A stretch of 64,000 nt of DNA from Phymatolithon calcareum (taxonomy: Eukaryota; Rhodophyta; Florideophyceae; Hapalidiales), in contig OZ345377.1 in the NCBI GenBank assembly GCA_977006965.1, positions 496,001 to 560,000 of the forward strand, read 5' to 3'. Positions 20,588 through 31,149 of the stretch are shown piece by piece. Within the stretch, counting starts at the first letter, position 1. Each line of letters opens with the position of its first letter. Position numbers and translations under genes: made by a program. Under the pieces are notes generated by a model. The model made no database searches and was not told where the DNA came from. It saw only the letters and a list, made by a program, of their open reading frames with translations.

Positions 20588-20785
20588 CAACTAAAGAACA
20601 CTTCCGCACTTTTGAGCGCAACACCATCGTTCGCAAGAACACGGGTTACTTCTGGTAGCACTGGGGACTAACCAGCGTTCTTGCGTGCGATGGTGTTGTG
20701 CTCAAAAGTGTGGGTGAACTTCAAAATCAACTATAGAAGACTTCCACACTTTTGAGCACAACACTTCGTTCCCAAGAACGTTGAT
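20588..20785. repeat. Inverted plus direct repeat cluster (hairpin)
   Basis: A 34-nt arm beginning CACTTTTGAGCGCAACACC (20607-20640) is repeated in inverse orientation at 20676-20712 around a 35-nt loop, and a third copy in direct orientation lies at 20748-20780 with its left flank (CAACTA-AGAA-ACTTCC) also repeated. This resembles a foldback or MITE with one end duplicated. No coding capacity. Confidence 0.6.
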
Positions 20786-21414
20786 TGCAACAAATGAATC
20801 AGGGTGGTCTGAAGCATGCGATACTTTTGTGCGCTATTTGGCATATAAGGTTCTGAAATGTCGCAAACACGAAATCGAGGAGCATGTATGGTCGTGAATA
20901 CATGAGAAGGTGACCTGGAAGTTGGAGCAGTCTCTCTGATTTGCATGGCATAATCTTGTGCAAAGTTCATCGTTATTATCGTGGCTTGTTGTGGTTGATT
21001 CTCACAGGCAGAGAAACGCGCAATGGGCAGACTGGTAAATTCGCAGAGACTGGCACCCAACATGTAAGATCATTGAGCACATCTCCCAGAGAATCGGCGG
21101 CTCAGAAATAGTATAAATAAAATCTGCGACCGGCGCCGATCCCAATCTGGGCCCGTCGGAAGTATAAAGAACATTGAACATCAAAAACTATGCTACAGAA
21201 GTAACCGCACAGCTGTTAAGCCCGTTACTTTCTGTAAAGAATTCTTGCGGCTAGCACGGGGGCAATTTGCACCCAAAGCGCAAGTTTTGGACCTACAAAC
21301 ACCGTTTGGGGTGCGTTTGTGACAAATGACAGCAGAAATGATAGTCTGATGCGATATTCTTAGAAATTATGGCAGTAATACACGGGAGCCAGCTCTTGTG
21401 TCGGCGAATCTGGT
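20786..21414. other. Unassigned spacer
   Basis: AT-rich; short minus-strand frames only. I see no repeat or gene that can be named. Confidence 0.3.
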
Positions 21415-21445
21415 GTTGAGGGCTTCTAAAATAAACACTTACAAT
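21415..21445 (+). repeat. 3' end of a retroposon (plus orientation)
   Basis: TTGAGGGCTTCTAAAATAAA followed by TACAATTTT closely matches the 3' end of the minus-strand copy at 18.56 kb but is on the other strand. It is a 5'-truncated insertion carrying the family's polyadenylation module. Confidence 0.45.
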
Positions 21446-21912
21446 TTTCCTCGTAGCCTGTTGGGCTTGTCTGTGGTGATTTTTGTTTCCCGCCCTTCTT
21501 CGTCCTCGTTCCAGCATTTATCTGATTCCTCTAGTCGGCGCTTCTTCGACACCATGCCGACTTCCGCCTGGGTTGCTTCTGCTGGGAGCTCGTCCAGATC
21601 ATCCAGGAATCGATTGTACGAAGTTTTTTCACGCTAAATACCTCTTTGCTCATTTTTCTTGAATTCCTTGTGAGCTAGAATGTTGACATCTCCGAGCTCT
21701 TCTAAACAGTTGTTTCGCCTTCTCTCTAAGAGCAGGTGTCCAGAGCGTGTTTCGAGATTCTTCCAGGTTAAGCGTTTTCCTCCAGGACTGGATAACGATT
21801 GACAAGATAGATTCATATATTGAATCCATCTCAATGGGAGACTGACATGCTTTAGACGCAAAGTTAGTGGAGGCAGACTGTGTCTATATTCCGCTCGTAC
21901 GTTTTCCACCAC
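21430..21912 (-). pseudogene. Degenerate A-type retroposon ORF (21.4-21.9 kb)
   Basis: Minus-strand frames, interrupted by a stop near 21634, give AEVGMVSKKRRLEE...ETKITTDKPNRLRGKL. This parallels AEEGMVSKTGRIRE...RTVKIPVDMPNELTGVL in the 38.7-39.1 kb copy. The coiled-coil region and the start of the IP-x-D domain are present; the KWxFG part is missing. Confidence 0.5.
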
Positions 21913-21953
21913 CTCCGGGTCGGATCTGCTCTACGTCGATATAGCCTCTTTGT

Positions 21954-22641
21954 GTCTTTGCATTGGTTTTTTATTTGGAGTATATTAAGCGCCCTCAGAA
22001 ACACTCATGCGGCTGCAGGGGAGACCCGTTTCAGCCAATACGCTCTGGAGCTTCTAAAGTATACTCAAATCAGTGTAGCCCGGGTTAGCGTCGTCGCCCT
22101 AGCTGCAAAAAAGAGGGCGGAGGGAAAAGCTTGGAGTCCACTGATCAGACATCCTATGAGGCTCAAGGTCGCTGCTCTATTGAAGCGTTGTCTTCTCCAT
22201 GTCGTCGTAAAAGACGATGGTGAAGAAAAGTAATTTTCCCAAAGCTTTTTCCGGGATGATAGACTCCTCATATATGAGCTGATATCATCCGATATATTCC
22301 TTGAGCTTGCTCATGAGAGTTTGTACAGTATCACAGAAATTGTCTGCAAGAAGTGTTATGCTCATTGGGGGGGGGGGGGGAGGAACCGACCGAATACCCA
22401 CTTAGCCGCTAGTTGGCGGTGTCGTGTTTTCGGGAGTCGGATGATCGCCAGAGTGCGCCCTTGCAGATCATACGGAATTTTCCTCTGTCATTGCCGCTAT
22501 GTCTCGACTAACCCATTGCAGTTCCTCCACGTCTCTTTCCTCGATTGGGGCAGCCAGAAGGCTCGTTTTCTTCGATCTGGCTCGTTCAAGCATTCTGAGC
22601 GCTAGAAAGAGTCTCCTGTTTTCGGGAGTCTATGCATTGGT
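21954..22641 (-). mobile_element. Short retroposon copy, nearly full length, with target-site duplication
   Basis: Element 21968-22627 on the minus strand, flanked by a 14-bp direct repeat with one mismatch (GTCTTTGCATTGGT at 21954-21967; GTCTATGCATTGGT at 22628-22641). The 3' end has GAGGGCGCTTAATATACTCC and a short A tail. The 5' part carries the coding region. A dG homopolymer (22367-22380) interrupts it. Confidence 0.65.
22177..22593 (-). pseudogene. Retroposon protein: coiled N-terminus plus HRQLAAKWVFGRF domain, frameshifted
   Basis: Starts at the ATG at 22593 (MLERARSKKTSLL, charged and helical), runs through IEERDVEELQWVSRDIAAM, then shifts frame at about 22475 into IPYDLQGRTLAIIRLPKTRHRQLAAKWVFGRF. 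A second disruption is the homopolymer of about 14 G. After it comes LLADNFCDTVQTLMSKLKEYIG with an internal stop, ending FYDDMEKTTLQ. This copy links the coiled N-terminus seen in the A-type ORF with the KWxFG domain and so defines the full protein layout (about 150-200 aa). Not functional as it stands. The domain is unrecognised. Confidence 0.6.
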
Positions 22642-24030
22642 GCCGTTGTCGGAATACTCGTTAACACAGGCCTGTGCTAGAGGTTGCTCTCCCTGGGGCC
22701 GTTTGATGATGCGACCAATCCCGGTGACATGCACTTGCTGAGAAAGAAATCAATGTTGCATTCGTCATTGTACGTAATGCACGTGCTCTCTCTCCCGTGA
22801 TGAGGAACTCATCCTTTGCTTTCTGACCATTGTAGCAGAAAGGCGCCCCTTTGGATAGTTTGCCTGTTCTATGTCTTATGCGTTGCGTTCCAGTTCCTCA
22901 GAGCAATAGAGGACTCCGTGTAATATGTCTGTAGCACCTACAGGAACCTTGGGAGTCTGGAGCATCTCGTTCCCGATACAGAACAGCGCTGAGATTGCGA
23001 GCGTGTCGCTCATGATTTCCCATGTCTTTTTTCCACTTCATCTCGATTATGTGATGCATATCAGGGACCTTTAGCTCTTCCCGGGTTTGTCCTGTGCAGA
23101 ACTCGTGTGTCAGAACCTCCAGAACGAACCCTCCAATAAATAAAGCGTTCACGACGGTCTTTTCAGGATTTCCATTCCTACGCGCATCTAAGCCAATTCA
23201 GTCTTCTCGTTTGACGGCTGCAAACCTCTGAGATAGAAAGGAGTGAGCTGGTCAGCACACGATTTGTTTCGGGCCTCATCATCTTCTTCATTTTCAGTCT
23301 CTCCTTCATGGTGAGGGGGCATATTGTAGGCTCTGGGAACTCTTCGTTGTCCATAGGGCATGTGCTGTCCTCTAGACAGCAATTGGCGAATCCGCATTTC
23401 ACCGGGGGTGACGTTACGATCAACGATAGGAAACAGCAACATAGACCTGTTTGCCACTACGGCTCAGGATATTTCACATGTTACATCCCCATGTGGGATG
23501 TGAGATGGCATACGCAATGAACATATCACTGTCACTCTGAACGTGGAACACAGAAAACCAGTCCCAGGTCATGTCGAGTCTCTCATTTCGGCGCCAGGAT
23601 CCCTATCACAGGGAAGAAAAACATGGAACGCAAAGAGAAAGCTGCCGAGGCTATGAAAAATTGGGGTCCAAGGATGCTAGAAAATCTAACCCTCTGCCAA
23701 GACAAGAGGGAACTCGAAAAGTGGTACGAGGAGTTCCGTCGAAAAGTATCGAAGCCTTGGATGAACCAAACTTCGCCGTCTGCCACGCTTTAAACCTTTC
23801 TGCAAGCGAAAATTGAACCTGTCTCTACCGAAAGGCGAAGCGAACCTCAAACAATGCAGACTGGTTTAAGCACAATAAGCATTGAGACGTCATGCGGGCT
23901 GCAGTACGAAAATCGAAAATTGGGCAATTCAACAAGTTTATTGCAGATATCATTGATCAATCGTCATGCAAGGATACGATAACCAGCTTATGAGGCCAGT
24001 TTTGAGATAGTAGACTCCCCTTTTCGTTTC
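22642..24030. other. Unassigned repeat-rich spacer
   Basis: Only short minus-strand frames (for example around 22898-23457). None has a recognised domain or a clear retroposon signature. I see nothing else I can support. Confidence 0.3.
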
Positions 24031-24480
24031 GGCCGGCGGGGTGACATGGGATATGTCACCCCGCAGGAATGAAATTTTGTGGAATAATTTGGCTACTTCT
24101 TTCCTCAGCGAGACCCGGGAAGTCGCTTAACTCGCCCATGGCGCCTCGTTGCAGAAACGACTCGGGACGTCGCAACTCCCCCGCGCGGATCGGCGGGCAG
24201 GCCGAGCGAGAGTAAGTCCCAAAGAGATGCACGGCAAGGACGACCCAGGATGCCGTTAAACTCGCCCAAGGCGCTCCGGCGCAGACAAGACTGGGGACGT
24301 CAGTAACCCCCCCGCGTGGATTGCCGCGCGGCACGACAGACCCGTGAAGTCGCTAAACTCGCCCATGGCGCCTCGGCGCAGAAACCACTCGGGACGTCGC
24401 AAACTCCCATGTGCGTACCGTCGCTCGTCAAGAGACGGTATACTCTGCGTGGCAATAGAAGCTATATGATTTTCCCCCTC
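24030..24480. repeat. Imperfect GC-rich tandem repeat, three units
   Basis: Three units of about 100-130 bp start near 24111, 24243 and 24343. Each contains AACTCGCCCA-GGCGC, GCAGA-A, GGGACGTC and a CCCCCGCG-type end. The region is markedly more GC-rich than its surroundings. A separate motif, GGGATATGTCACCC and variants, occurs at about 24049, 24680, 24720 and 24787. Confidence 0.6.
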
Positions 24481-24595
24481 GAGATCTCTTCTGTGAGACC
24501 AGAGGTAGGTTTTGGAGTTTTGCTGACTATGTCACTTTTAGCGAAATGGAGCTCTTGGGTTCCGATTGAGTCCTAGTGTCTCGCCAGAAGTGTTG

Positions 24596-24662
24596 CCCAA
24601 AGCGTCAGCAGATGCATTGGTAACACTATAATAAAAAATTCCTCTTCTTCTTCTTCTTCTTT
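24596..24662 (+). repeat. Type-C retroposon 3' end with (TTC)n tail
   Basis: CCCAAAGCGTCAGCAGATGC...ATAATAAAAAATTCC followed by a CTT/TTC microsatellite. The body matches the minus-strand 3' ends at 37.8, 48.7 and 52.5 kb, here on the plus strand. The copy is heavily 5' truncated. Confidence 0.55.
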
Positions 24663-24829
24663 CCTCAGCGGGAGACAAGGGATATGTCACCCGGCTGGGA
24701 GTTCCCGAAGGAAGACGTGGGATATCTCGCCCGGCCGAAATTATATTTTGGGGACTAATTTGAACTCATTTTGCTCCGGCGGGAGACATGGGATATGTCA
24801 TCCGCCGGGTTAGAAAGTGGTCAAGTTAT

Positions 24830-26560
24830 TCCTAACATGATGACATTTCGGGCCATTTTAGATCCCTACTGGAGCTCTTCGGGGCATAATCGGCCCAGCA
24901 CGCCTTCAAAACCGGGTGATAAGTTATCGATAACGCCGAGCAAAATTCTACAATGTAAAAGGAAACGAGAAGGGATAAATCCAAATCTGAAAGCACCAGT
25001 ACGCTCGCGGATGTTCATATATGCAAAACGTCTGCAGATCGGAAAAGCCCTGGAGCTCCCCTTAAAGCGATTCGTATGGTTGAATTCACTAAATACAGGC
25101 ATCAAAAATACACTCTTGCGGGCCCTAAGCGGAACAGCTCTAGTGAATGACAACACCGGAATATAAAATTTATATGCCGATGTTGCTTCAAGCAAACCCT
25201 TTAAGGAGTTGGAAATTGATTACGTCGCATTGAGAAATGTGCGTCAAGCTCCAATACTTGCCTACAGAATGGCGCAGAGCGACGGTGACTCAATTACCTG
25301 AGCAGAGCGATCGACAACATGTGCGCTACCCACCATGGAACTATAAAACGCATTAGAGTGAACAAAGGAATCATCTTGGCCTGAAATTTCAGGCCAAGAT
25401 GTTTATATCTTGCAATCAAGAAGAACGGGCTGCCAACGTCAAAAACCTATTAAGCTTCCCGAAGTTAATACAAAGTAGATGGGAGTGCGCAATGCACTTC
25501 ACGCCTTGGAAAATGCAGTGGAAACACAGATCACCCAAGCAGCATGCCTCTTCTGTTCCAGCGTGTTCGGTAACTATGCAAAACGACAGCACAGCAGAAT
25601 GAGAGTCCTTTGAAGGATATCTCCGCCAAAGATCCGACTAGCGCACCTCGCAGAACACTTCGTGCTTCGACTATCACGCGTAAAGGAGAAAGCCGTTAAG
25701 AGAACTCGCAACGAAAGCAATGGCACAGACAAACTGTTGGCGCAGAAGGATTTCTTGTATCTGCAAGAACACAAAGTCCTACGAGACTACGTTAAAACGA
25801 GCTGCAGCCGGATTTGTGACCCCTTAACTTGAGAAACCGAGCCTCGGCCAAGTATGGAGTGAATAGGAATATGGGAAAGAACGTAATATTGCCGTTGCTT
25901 TGAATGAAAGAGCGTACTCCCCCTCATGGATCAACCGACGCTTTTCGAGAGGAAGCGCTCCAACGAGTCAGATTCACTTTTCTCTCCGCCTCCGTGCTTA
26001 ATCATTTTCCAAGTCGGTGAGATTGAACCGGAGTAGCACCTCTCAAATAACGCGCCTGAAGCTAGACTGAGAAATCGTGCTGCTCACACATTTATCAGTC
26101 CTGTGGAAATCTTACAGAACGAGCATCCAGGTTCCCTCAAGTGAGCACGACGCTAATATCGAATACATTTGGAACGGCAGCAGAGCGCCACATTGAGACC
26201 ATACGTATGAACCTAACAAAGTATGAACTGGACTCCGGAGAAATGATAAGAACGGAAAGGCATTAGACTCCATACAACTCTACAGCGTCACCATAATTGA
26301 CAATATAGAAAACGAGGAGTCCCTGTATTAGGGACCAGGCGATATACTAGAATGAACAAGTTACGAAAAGCTGCTCCCGTAGAGTCTTAGGAGTGTTAAT
26401 GAGAGCTTTCAAATAAACAACTAAACAGTTGCAAAAAAAAGAACGAGCATCCAAGTTGAGTCCACAAATATGCAGCCTCGAATAAATTCAGGAAGAGAGA
26501 GAGGCTGACCGTTGGGACACATGGTACCTTCTCCATAAATCCACTTAATTACGAGAGAGG
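24830..26560. other. Decayed sequence with a 30-bp perfect palindrome
   Basis: No gene supported. A perfect palindrome lies at 25372-25401 (CATCTTGGCC...GGCCAAGATG). Frames are short and without known domains. Confidence 0.3.
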
Positions 26561-26593
26561 CTGACGGGAGCGCGCAGACCATAAACGACACAA

Positions 26594-26794
26594 GACAAGA
26601 TTCCGGTTCGGGTGCCCGTGCCTGCGCGGGCGCAAGTGGCCGCAGCGATCGAGATGCACGAAGCGCTTATTTCGGCGGTAATCCCGCCGGAAATTGCTCA
26701 CGCGATCGCGAACGCCCCCGCCTACGACTCGGCGAATCGAGAACCGGCCACGCTCGAAATGCCAGTTTCAACCCCTCTGTCGTCGGATTTCTAA
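26594..26794 (+). other. Orphan GC-rich coding-like segment
   Basis: An open stretch of about 67 codons ending at the TAA at 26792-26794 is Ala/Pro-rich (VPVPARAQVAAAIEMHEALISAVIPPEIAHAIANAP) and clearly more GC-rich than the flanking DNA. It is followed 25 nt later by an AATAAA (about 26820). It looks like the last exon or 3' end of a gene whose upstream part is missing or spliced from elsewhere. No family recognised. Confidence 0.35.
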
Positions 26795-26932
26795 GAAATC
26801 TTGATAATTTAAGCGGATTTAATAAAGGCCGTCTATCTTAACCGGTCCGGCCACGCGTGCACCTCTGCGTCACAAGGAGACACGAGCAGAGTCAGGAATT
26901 TTTCCCCGCTCCAATGCAGGGTTTTTTTGAAT

Positions 26933-27494
26933 TGGCAAGAGCTGTTTTTTTTGATTGGAGTTTATTTAAAAGCCTCACAGTCTTACGAATATACGGGCAA
27001 GGCTTCCTCAGTTGCTAACTTCCAGTGTGTAGACCGTTCAAACCTATCGCCTTCCATAGGCGGTGGGGAAAGTTTGGAACCTGGATCGTCCTACCTACTA
27101 TGTGGTGTTCTTGTGGGTTCGCTGCTGGTGTTCCCTCTATTTGGCTTTGTGTCCTGAGGGACATCTAGTTAACTTCTCGTATCTTGATTTCAGAGCAGTC
27201 CTTCTTCATTTTCCATGCACTCTATGATGGTCTTGCTGAATAGCAAAAGCTCGTTAAGTGCTTTCTCGGTATCCAGTCTTTTGTCTTCTTTCAAGTCGTA
27301 TCCTGACAGATTGTTTTCCAGCGTTGCCATATGCTGTCGAGCTCGGTTTCCAAATTTTTCCACCATGCTTGTTGTCGACACCTGCGGAAATCTTCCGCAG
27401 ACGTACTGAAGCGCTAATTGCCTGTGCTTCACCTTCGGGAGTTTGAGGATTGCTGGTAGCTCGCTCGTCTTGTCATACGGGATGGCAAGAGCTG
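26933..27494 (-). mobile_element. Short retroposon with perfect 12-bp target-site duplication and A tail
   Basis: Element 26945-27482 on the minus strand, flanked by TGGCAAGAGCTG at 26933-26944 and 27483-27494. The 3' end (plus-strand T8 at 26945-26952) is a poly(A) tail after GGCTTTTAAATAAA. A paralogous repeat at about 30671-30710 has the same flanks without the insert, so it is an apparent empty site. The 5' end is truncated within the coding region. Confidence 0.8.
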
Positions 27495-27510
27495 TGCTAC
27501 GGTCCCCCAT
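27190..27510 (-). CDS. Retroposon KWxFG-type protein, 5'-truncated but open (106 codons)
   Basis: The frame runs from an ATG at 27510 that lies in the target DNA, so the first 8-9 residues are not element sequence. The element part reads IPYDKTSELPAILKLPKVKHRQLALQYVCGRFP, the family's core domain, followed by a helical C-terminal half (MVEKFGNRARQHMATLENNLSGYDL...ALNELLLFSKTIIECMENEE). No internal stop. By analogy with LINE ORF1 proteins it could bind RNA or form multimers, but this is only analogy; I do not recognise the domain. Confidence 0.55.
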   Translation of the reverse strand: MGDRSTALAIPYDKTSELPAILKLPKVKHRQLALQYVCGRFPQVSTTSMVEKFGNRARQHMATLENNLSGYDLKEDKRLDTEKALNELLLFSKTIIECMENEEGLL

Positions 27511-28445
27511 GGGAGAAGTCTACTACCTTCTGATAGTTTGGTAGAACATGCATTCCGCCTTGAGTGGTGTGCCGCACTGCTCAAGGAAGCTGGGAGATAG
27601 AACAGAAGGAGATGAAAGAAGTTAATGAGACGACCAGCTACCGTGAGCATCCAAAATGGTTTCCAACCCGGGCCATCCCTTTAAAGGACTGCGGCTGAGG
27701 ATTAGCTGCGTAGAGATTTAAATGCTAAGCTCCCAGAAGCTCTGCGCTTTGCGCGGCTTTGAGCTGTTTCCACATCAAATACCACTCGTATCTGTTAAAG
27801 TCTACTGCAGCCGTAAGGATGGAGAGTTGTTCAAGGACAAGTCCGAAACCTGCAATAAAAGAAAGAAAGAATAAATTCAGCAGTTGAATGTGACCTCCTA
27901 TCCCACTCGATGAGCTCGCTGAAGCTCGTTGCATGCGATTGGAGCAAAGGATGATCTTTCCTATGATACTTGATGTCGGTATGGGATCTGGAAAAAAATT
28001 CTTGGAGCCGAATTGGACTCCAAAATGCAATCGGAGTTCTACAGACGTAATGAATAAATTCATCTATTTTACCTTGTCCGCTTCAAGGCCCGGTTACAGA
28101 TGTTTGGCACTTTCCATGCAAACGATGTCAAAGACACACAATTCCAGCCAAATCATTTTTAAAGATTTGATAGGGAAACAGAGAGAGAATTGGGTGCTGT
28201 ACTTCGTGACTATAGACACAAAGGAAAGAGGATAAAGAATTTATTGGCAAGATTGTTTGCAGCGCTAGGAATTTACTTTCGGTTCGGCTCCTCTTCTATA
28301 TCAAGAGCATTACATTATATATTTTCTTCCATCCAGATAGCACTAAAGTACTGCTATTCCGAACTGTTTTTTGCTCGGAGAACAATGATCAAATTCAGGC
28401 ACAAAAATTCCTTGAATTTAAGGGAGCACTACGTGTAACATACTC
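27495..28445. other. Spacer; target repeat shared with 30.7 kb
   Basis: Bases 27495-27610 match 30684-30790 (shared GGGAGAAG and TAGTTTGGTAG blocks). The rest has short frames only, with no recognised gene. Confidence 0.35.
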
Positions 28446-28453
28446 AAAACCGC

Positions 28454-28461
28454 TATAAATA
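28454..28461 (+). promoter_or_regulatory. TATA box
   Basis: TATAAATA, 59-66 nt upstream of the ATG at 28520. A start site about 30 nt downstream would give a 5' leader of about 35 nt. It is well placed for the acidic coiled-coil ORF. Confidence 0.5.
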
Positions 28462-28519
28462 CGCCTGATCCCAGCTCCTTGTGGGAAAACGCCGAGCAAC
28501 AGCTCAGACTTCACGCAGC

Positions 28520-28951
28520 ATGGACGTAGCTGACTTTATTGAGTCCCGGGAGGAGTTTCTCAGCAATCTTCGCAATGGATATACGGTCTGGCAGATCACT
28601 TATAGTCGCTTGCTTCACGACTTAAATAAGGTTGACGAGTTTGTGGACGAGGAAGAGGGTAATACTGCAACTGCCGCTGAGGAAGACATCGAAATCTCTC
28701 TGACTGTTCTGGATTCGGACATGGATGATTTTGAGAACACCATTGACGAGTTGAAGGACATCGTAGAAAAAACCGAGGACGGAATGGAACAGAGTCTAGA
28801 TGATGTTGATCTCGAAGTGAAGGACTGCGTGATAGCAGTGGAGGACATGAAGGAAACTGCGGAAACCACGGGAATGATTCTCTCGGATGAAATTACTTCC
28901 TTTTCCAGCATTATCGCGGAGTTGATGGAAAAATATGAGGACCAGATGTAA
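28520..28951 (+). CDS. Acidic coiled-coil protein (143 aa), unknown
   Basis: I use the ATG at 28520 (MDVADFIESREEFLSN) because the longer frame starts at a GTG and the TATA box fits this ATG. Strongly acidic, with long heptad-like stretches (LTVLDSDMDDFENTIDELKDIVEKTEDGMEQSLDDVDLEV), no signal peptide and no membrane segment. Probably an elongated helical protein that pairs with itself or a partner. No family recognised. It sits among retroposon debris; it may be a host gene, or an element ORF in the same sense as other small coiled ORFs here. Confidence 0.45.
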   Translation: MDVADFIESREEFLSNLRNGYTVWQITYSRLLHDLNKVDEFVDEEEGNTATAAEEDIEISLTVLDSDMDDFENTIDELKDIVEKTEDGMEQSLDDVDLEVKDCVIAVEDMKETAETTGMILSDEITSFSSIIAELMEKYEDQM

Positions 28952-29799
28952 ATCTGCGCAAGTGCTGCGGTTGAGCTTTACAAGCCTGCAGAACAATGCT
29001 TGCGGCTGTTAAATGGTTTCTCTTGTATTCGTAATCAAGCGCCTTATGGAGAATGTATCATGTGTCCCAACTTAAGGAAAGTCGGTACCTCTCTTAGCGC
29101 TCTACTATATTCGAAGCTTCAGTTGCCTAAATCAGAATTTCATAGTATCTCGTCATTGGCTCTCGCCATGTTGTTGGTACGCTTCTTCAGAATACTGTTG
29201 GGCGTTCTAACAACCCATGCTTCTTCACTGCCTATTTCTTCTATCAAAATCGGCAGATTTCTTTGGAAGTGATCTACAAACCATCTTGCGCAAAGGATTC
29301 TGTGCCTGCTTTCTTTCATCCTCACTGCGTGGTGCAGTAGGCAATTCTTGGAAAAGGTAATTTTTCTGGCACAGCGTTCTTCTTATTGTTCCCAATCTCG
29401 CCGGAGGTCACATCTGTCTTAGATATTGATTGGCCTTCTTCGACAGTCAAGGAGCACGGGCAATCAGAACACCCAACAGTATTCATGGTGATACTCAGAG
29501 AAAGCCTTTTAGCTAGCAAAAGTCTTGCCTCAACGCGTATCACGAGGACAGTTCTCCATCCGTGAATTGTAGAGACGCAATGATGCAGTGGCCAAAGAAG
29601 CTGTAAGAAGAAGGGATATAAACTCCGAATTAGCTTCTTCGAGCTGGATTCACGCAATAGTATCAAGATACGTCCAGAGAGCCTGTGGGTGGAGGTGATC
29701 AGAAGCCTTAAGCAGTTCCCTCGTAGTTTTAGTAGAGAAGCATCTCATCCCAGAGATAAAAAACTGCCTCCAAGGTAAGTCAAGGTTTTAACTCTGAGC
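28952..29799. other. Decayed repeat region, with a remote KWxFG-like stretch
   Basis: On the minus strand 29140-29325 reads ESRHRILCARWFVDHF, a degenerate version of the HRxLAxKWxFGRF core. The surrounding frames are broken. No other feature supported. Confidence 0.35.
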
Positions 29800-30045
29800 A
29801 CTCGCATTGGTTACAGACGTCTAAGTCTGATACTTAAATCGAGTGCCATTGTGGAGAAATGTATAATGGGAGAGCACTTGGTTCCGCAGCGGTAATGGAG
29901 CTGGCTGCGCTCCAAGGCATTTTATCATTATCGCAGATGGGACCTGATGTGGAATTTGAGTTTAAACAACTTGTTAGAAGAGCAATACGACTTAGGAAGG
30001 TTATGAGTAATGAGAATGAACTACATTTGTAAACCGGTCGAAAAG
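29800..30045 (+). pseudogene. A-type retroposon ORF fragment (29.8 kb)
   Basis: The plus-strand frame reads LGSAAVMELAALQGILSLSQMGPDVEFEF...RRAIRLRKVM and ends at a TAA at about 30030. It aligns with GPGAVVELVVVQRTL (38.7 kb copy) and TAVLELVALQRIL...EIEYE...ALVGREIRIKDIL (49.6 kb copy). Only the C-terminal third of the ORF is present. Confidence 0.55.
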
Positions 30046-30981
30046 CGGGCTAAGTTATGTGTTGGGAGCTTTTAATAAATCCATCGACACCGTACGAATG
30101 CCTTGTTCATGCTCTTGTCAACGAATTCTGAGCTAAGTTGAATACGGTGACGAGTCACAGGGCACATTCAATAAACATTCCTGACATTGCGGGGTTCTAC
30201 CCATCTTGATGATGAGTTCACCTCCAACAAGCTGTCTATACTTCTGTGTGGGCTTGTTCAGCAGGCCATACTGATCTCACCAAGCTGCACTAAAGTAATT
30301 ATTCTTGCTATCGATGAAATTCTAGGAACGTAGTGGGTTTTCATTGTAGTTGTGCGGACAGACGCATTACAACTTAAAAAGTGGGTGTGTTATAATTTAT
30401 AACATACCCGACTTTCGATACTTGGGACACTATTGTCCGCAGAGGGCTTTGTCTACAAGAATGTTTTAGGAAAATCTGCCATGCAACGCGGGGACCAGAT
30501 ACGAGTTCTGTGTCGACCGGGATCACTAAACAAAGAACATCAAGGGGAGAGCATTTGATTTGTAAGACATAAAAAAGCGTATTGAAGAAACCGAAGGGTA
30601 CTCTGGAAGAGATCAGGAACAAAGGATATTTTGCGGAATTTTTCCCAGCTTCATTGCAGGGTTTTTTGACATGGTAAGAGCTGCGCTCCGGCCTCCCCCA
30701 TAGGAGAAGACCATCAGCTTCTGGTAGTTTGGTAGTACATGGATTCCTCCCGGAGTAGTGTGCCGCAATGCTCAAGAAATATGGGAGAGAGAAAAAAAGG
30801 GCACGCTGGTAGAGGGCACCGAATGGACTACGGATGAGCATAGTCCGTGCATTAAAAAGAATTCGCGTGTTCAAACCGCCACCGGTTGAGGCAACGAATA
30901 TGTTTGTTGGGTTCGTAGACTGGGGAACGGTGTCATATATCTGAATATGTTCGCCTGTATCCAGTAATATTGTAAGGACGC
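30046..30981. other. Spacer with repeats shared with 14.7, 26.9 and 27.5 kb
   Basis: 30390-30620 resembles 14690-14950. 30635-30790 resembles 26895-26944 joined directly to 27483-27610, which makes it the apparent empty site of the retroposon at 26945-27482. The long minus-strand frame over 30374-31036 looks fortuitous. Confidence 0.45.
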
Positions 30982-31149
30982 ATATTTTCAGTGTCACTAA
31001 TTTTCGCGTCTGCGTCACTAATAACGAAAAAGGCATTTCAGTGTCACTATTTTTGAAAAATGATACGTGAGTGTCACTAATCTGAAAAACAGAGCGCTGG
31101 AGCCACTATTTTCCAAAAATGGCATCTCAGTGTCTCTAATCTTCCAAAC

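Noticed and set aside
28615-28911. 98-codon Ser-rich minus-strand ORF
   Set aside because: Antisense shadow of the acidic coiled-coil ORF; Ser-rich because it reads the complement of GA-rich Asp/Glu codons.
30374-31036. 220-codon minus-strand ORF
   Set aside because: It crosses two unrelated repeats and the end of the iteron element, and no part is conserved as protein in the paralogous repeats at 14.7 and 27.5 kb.
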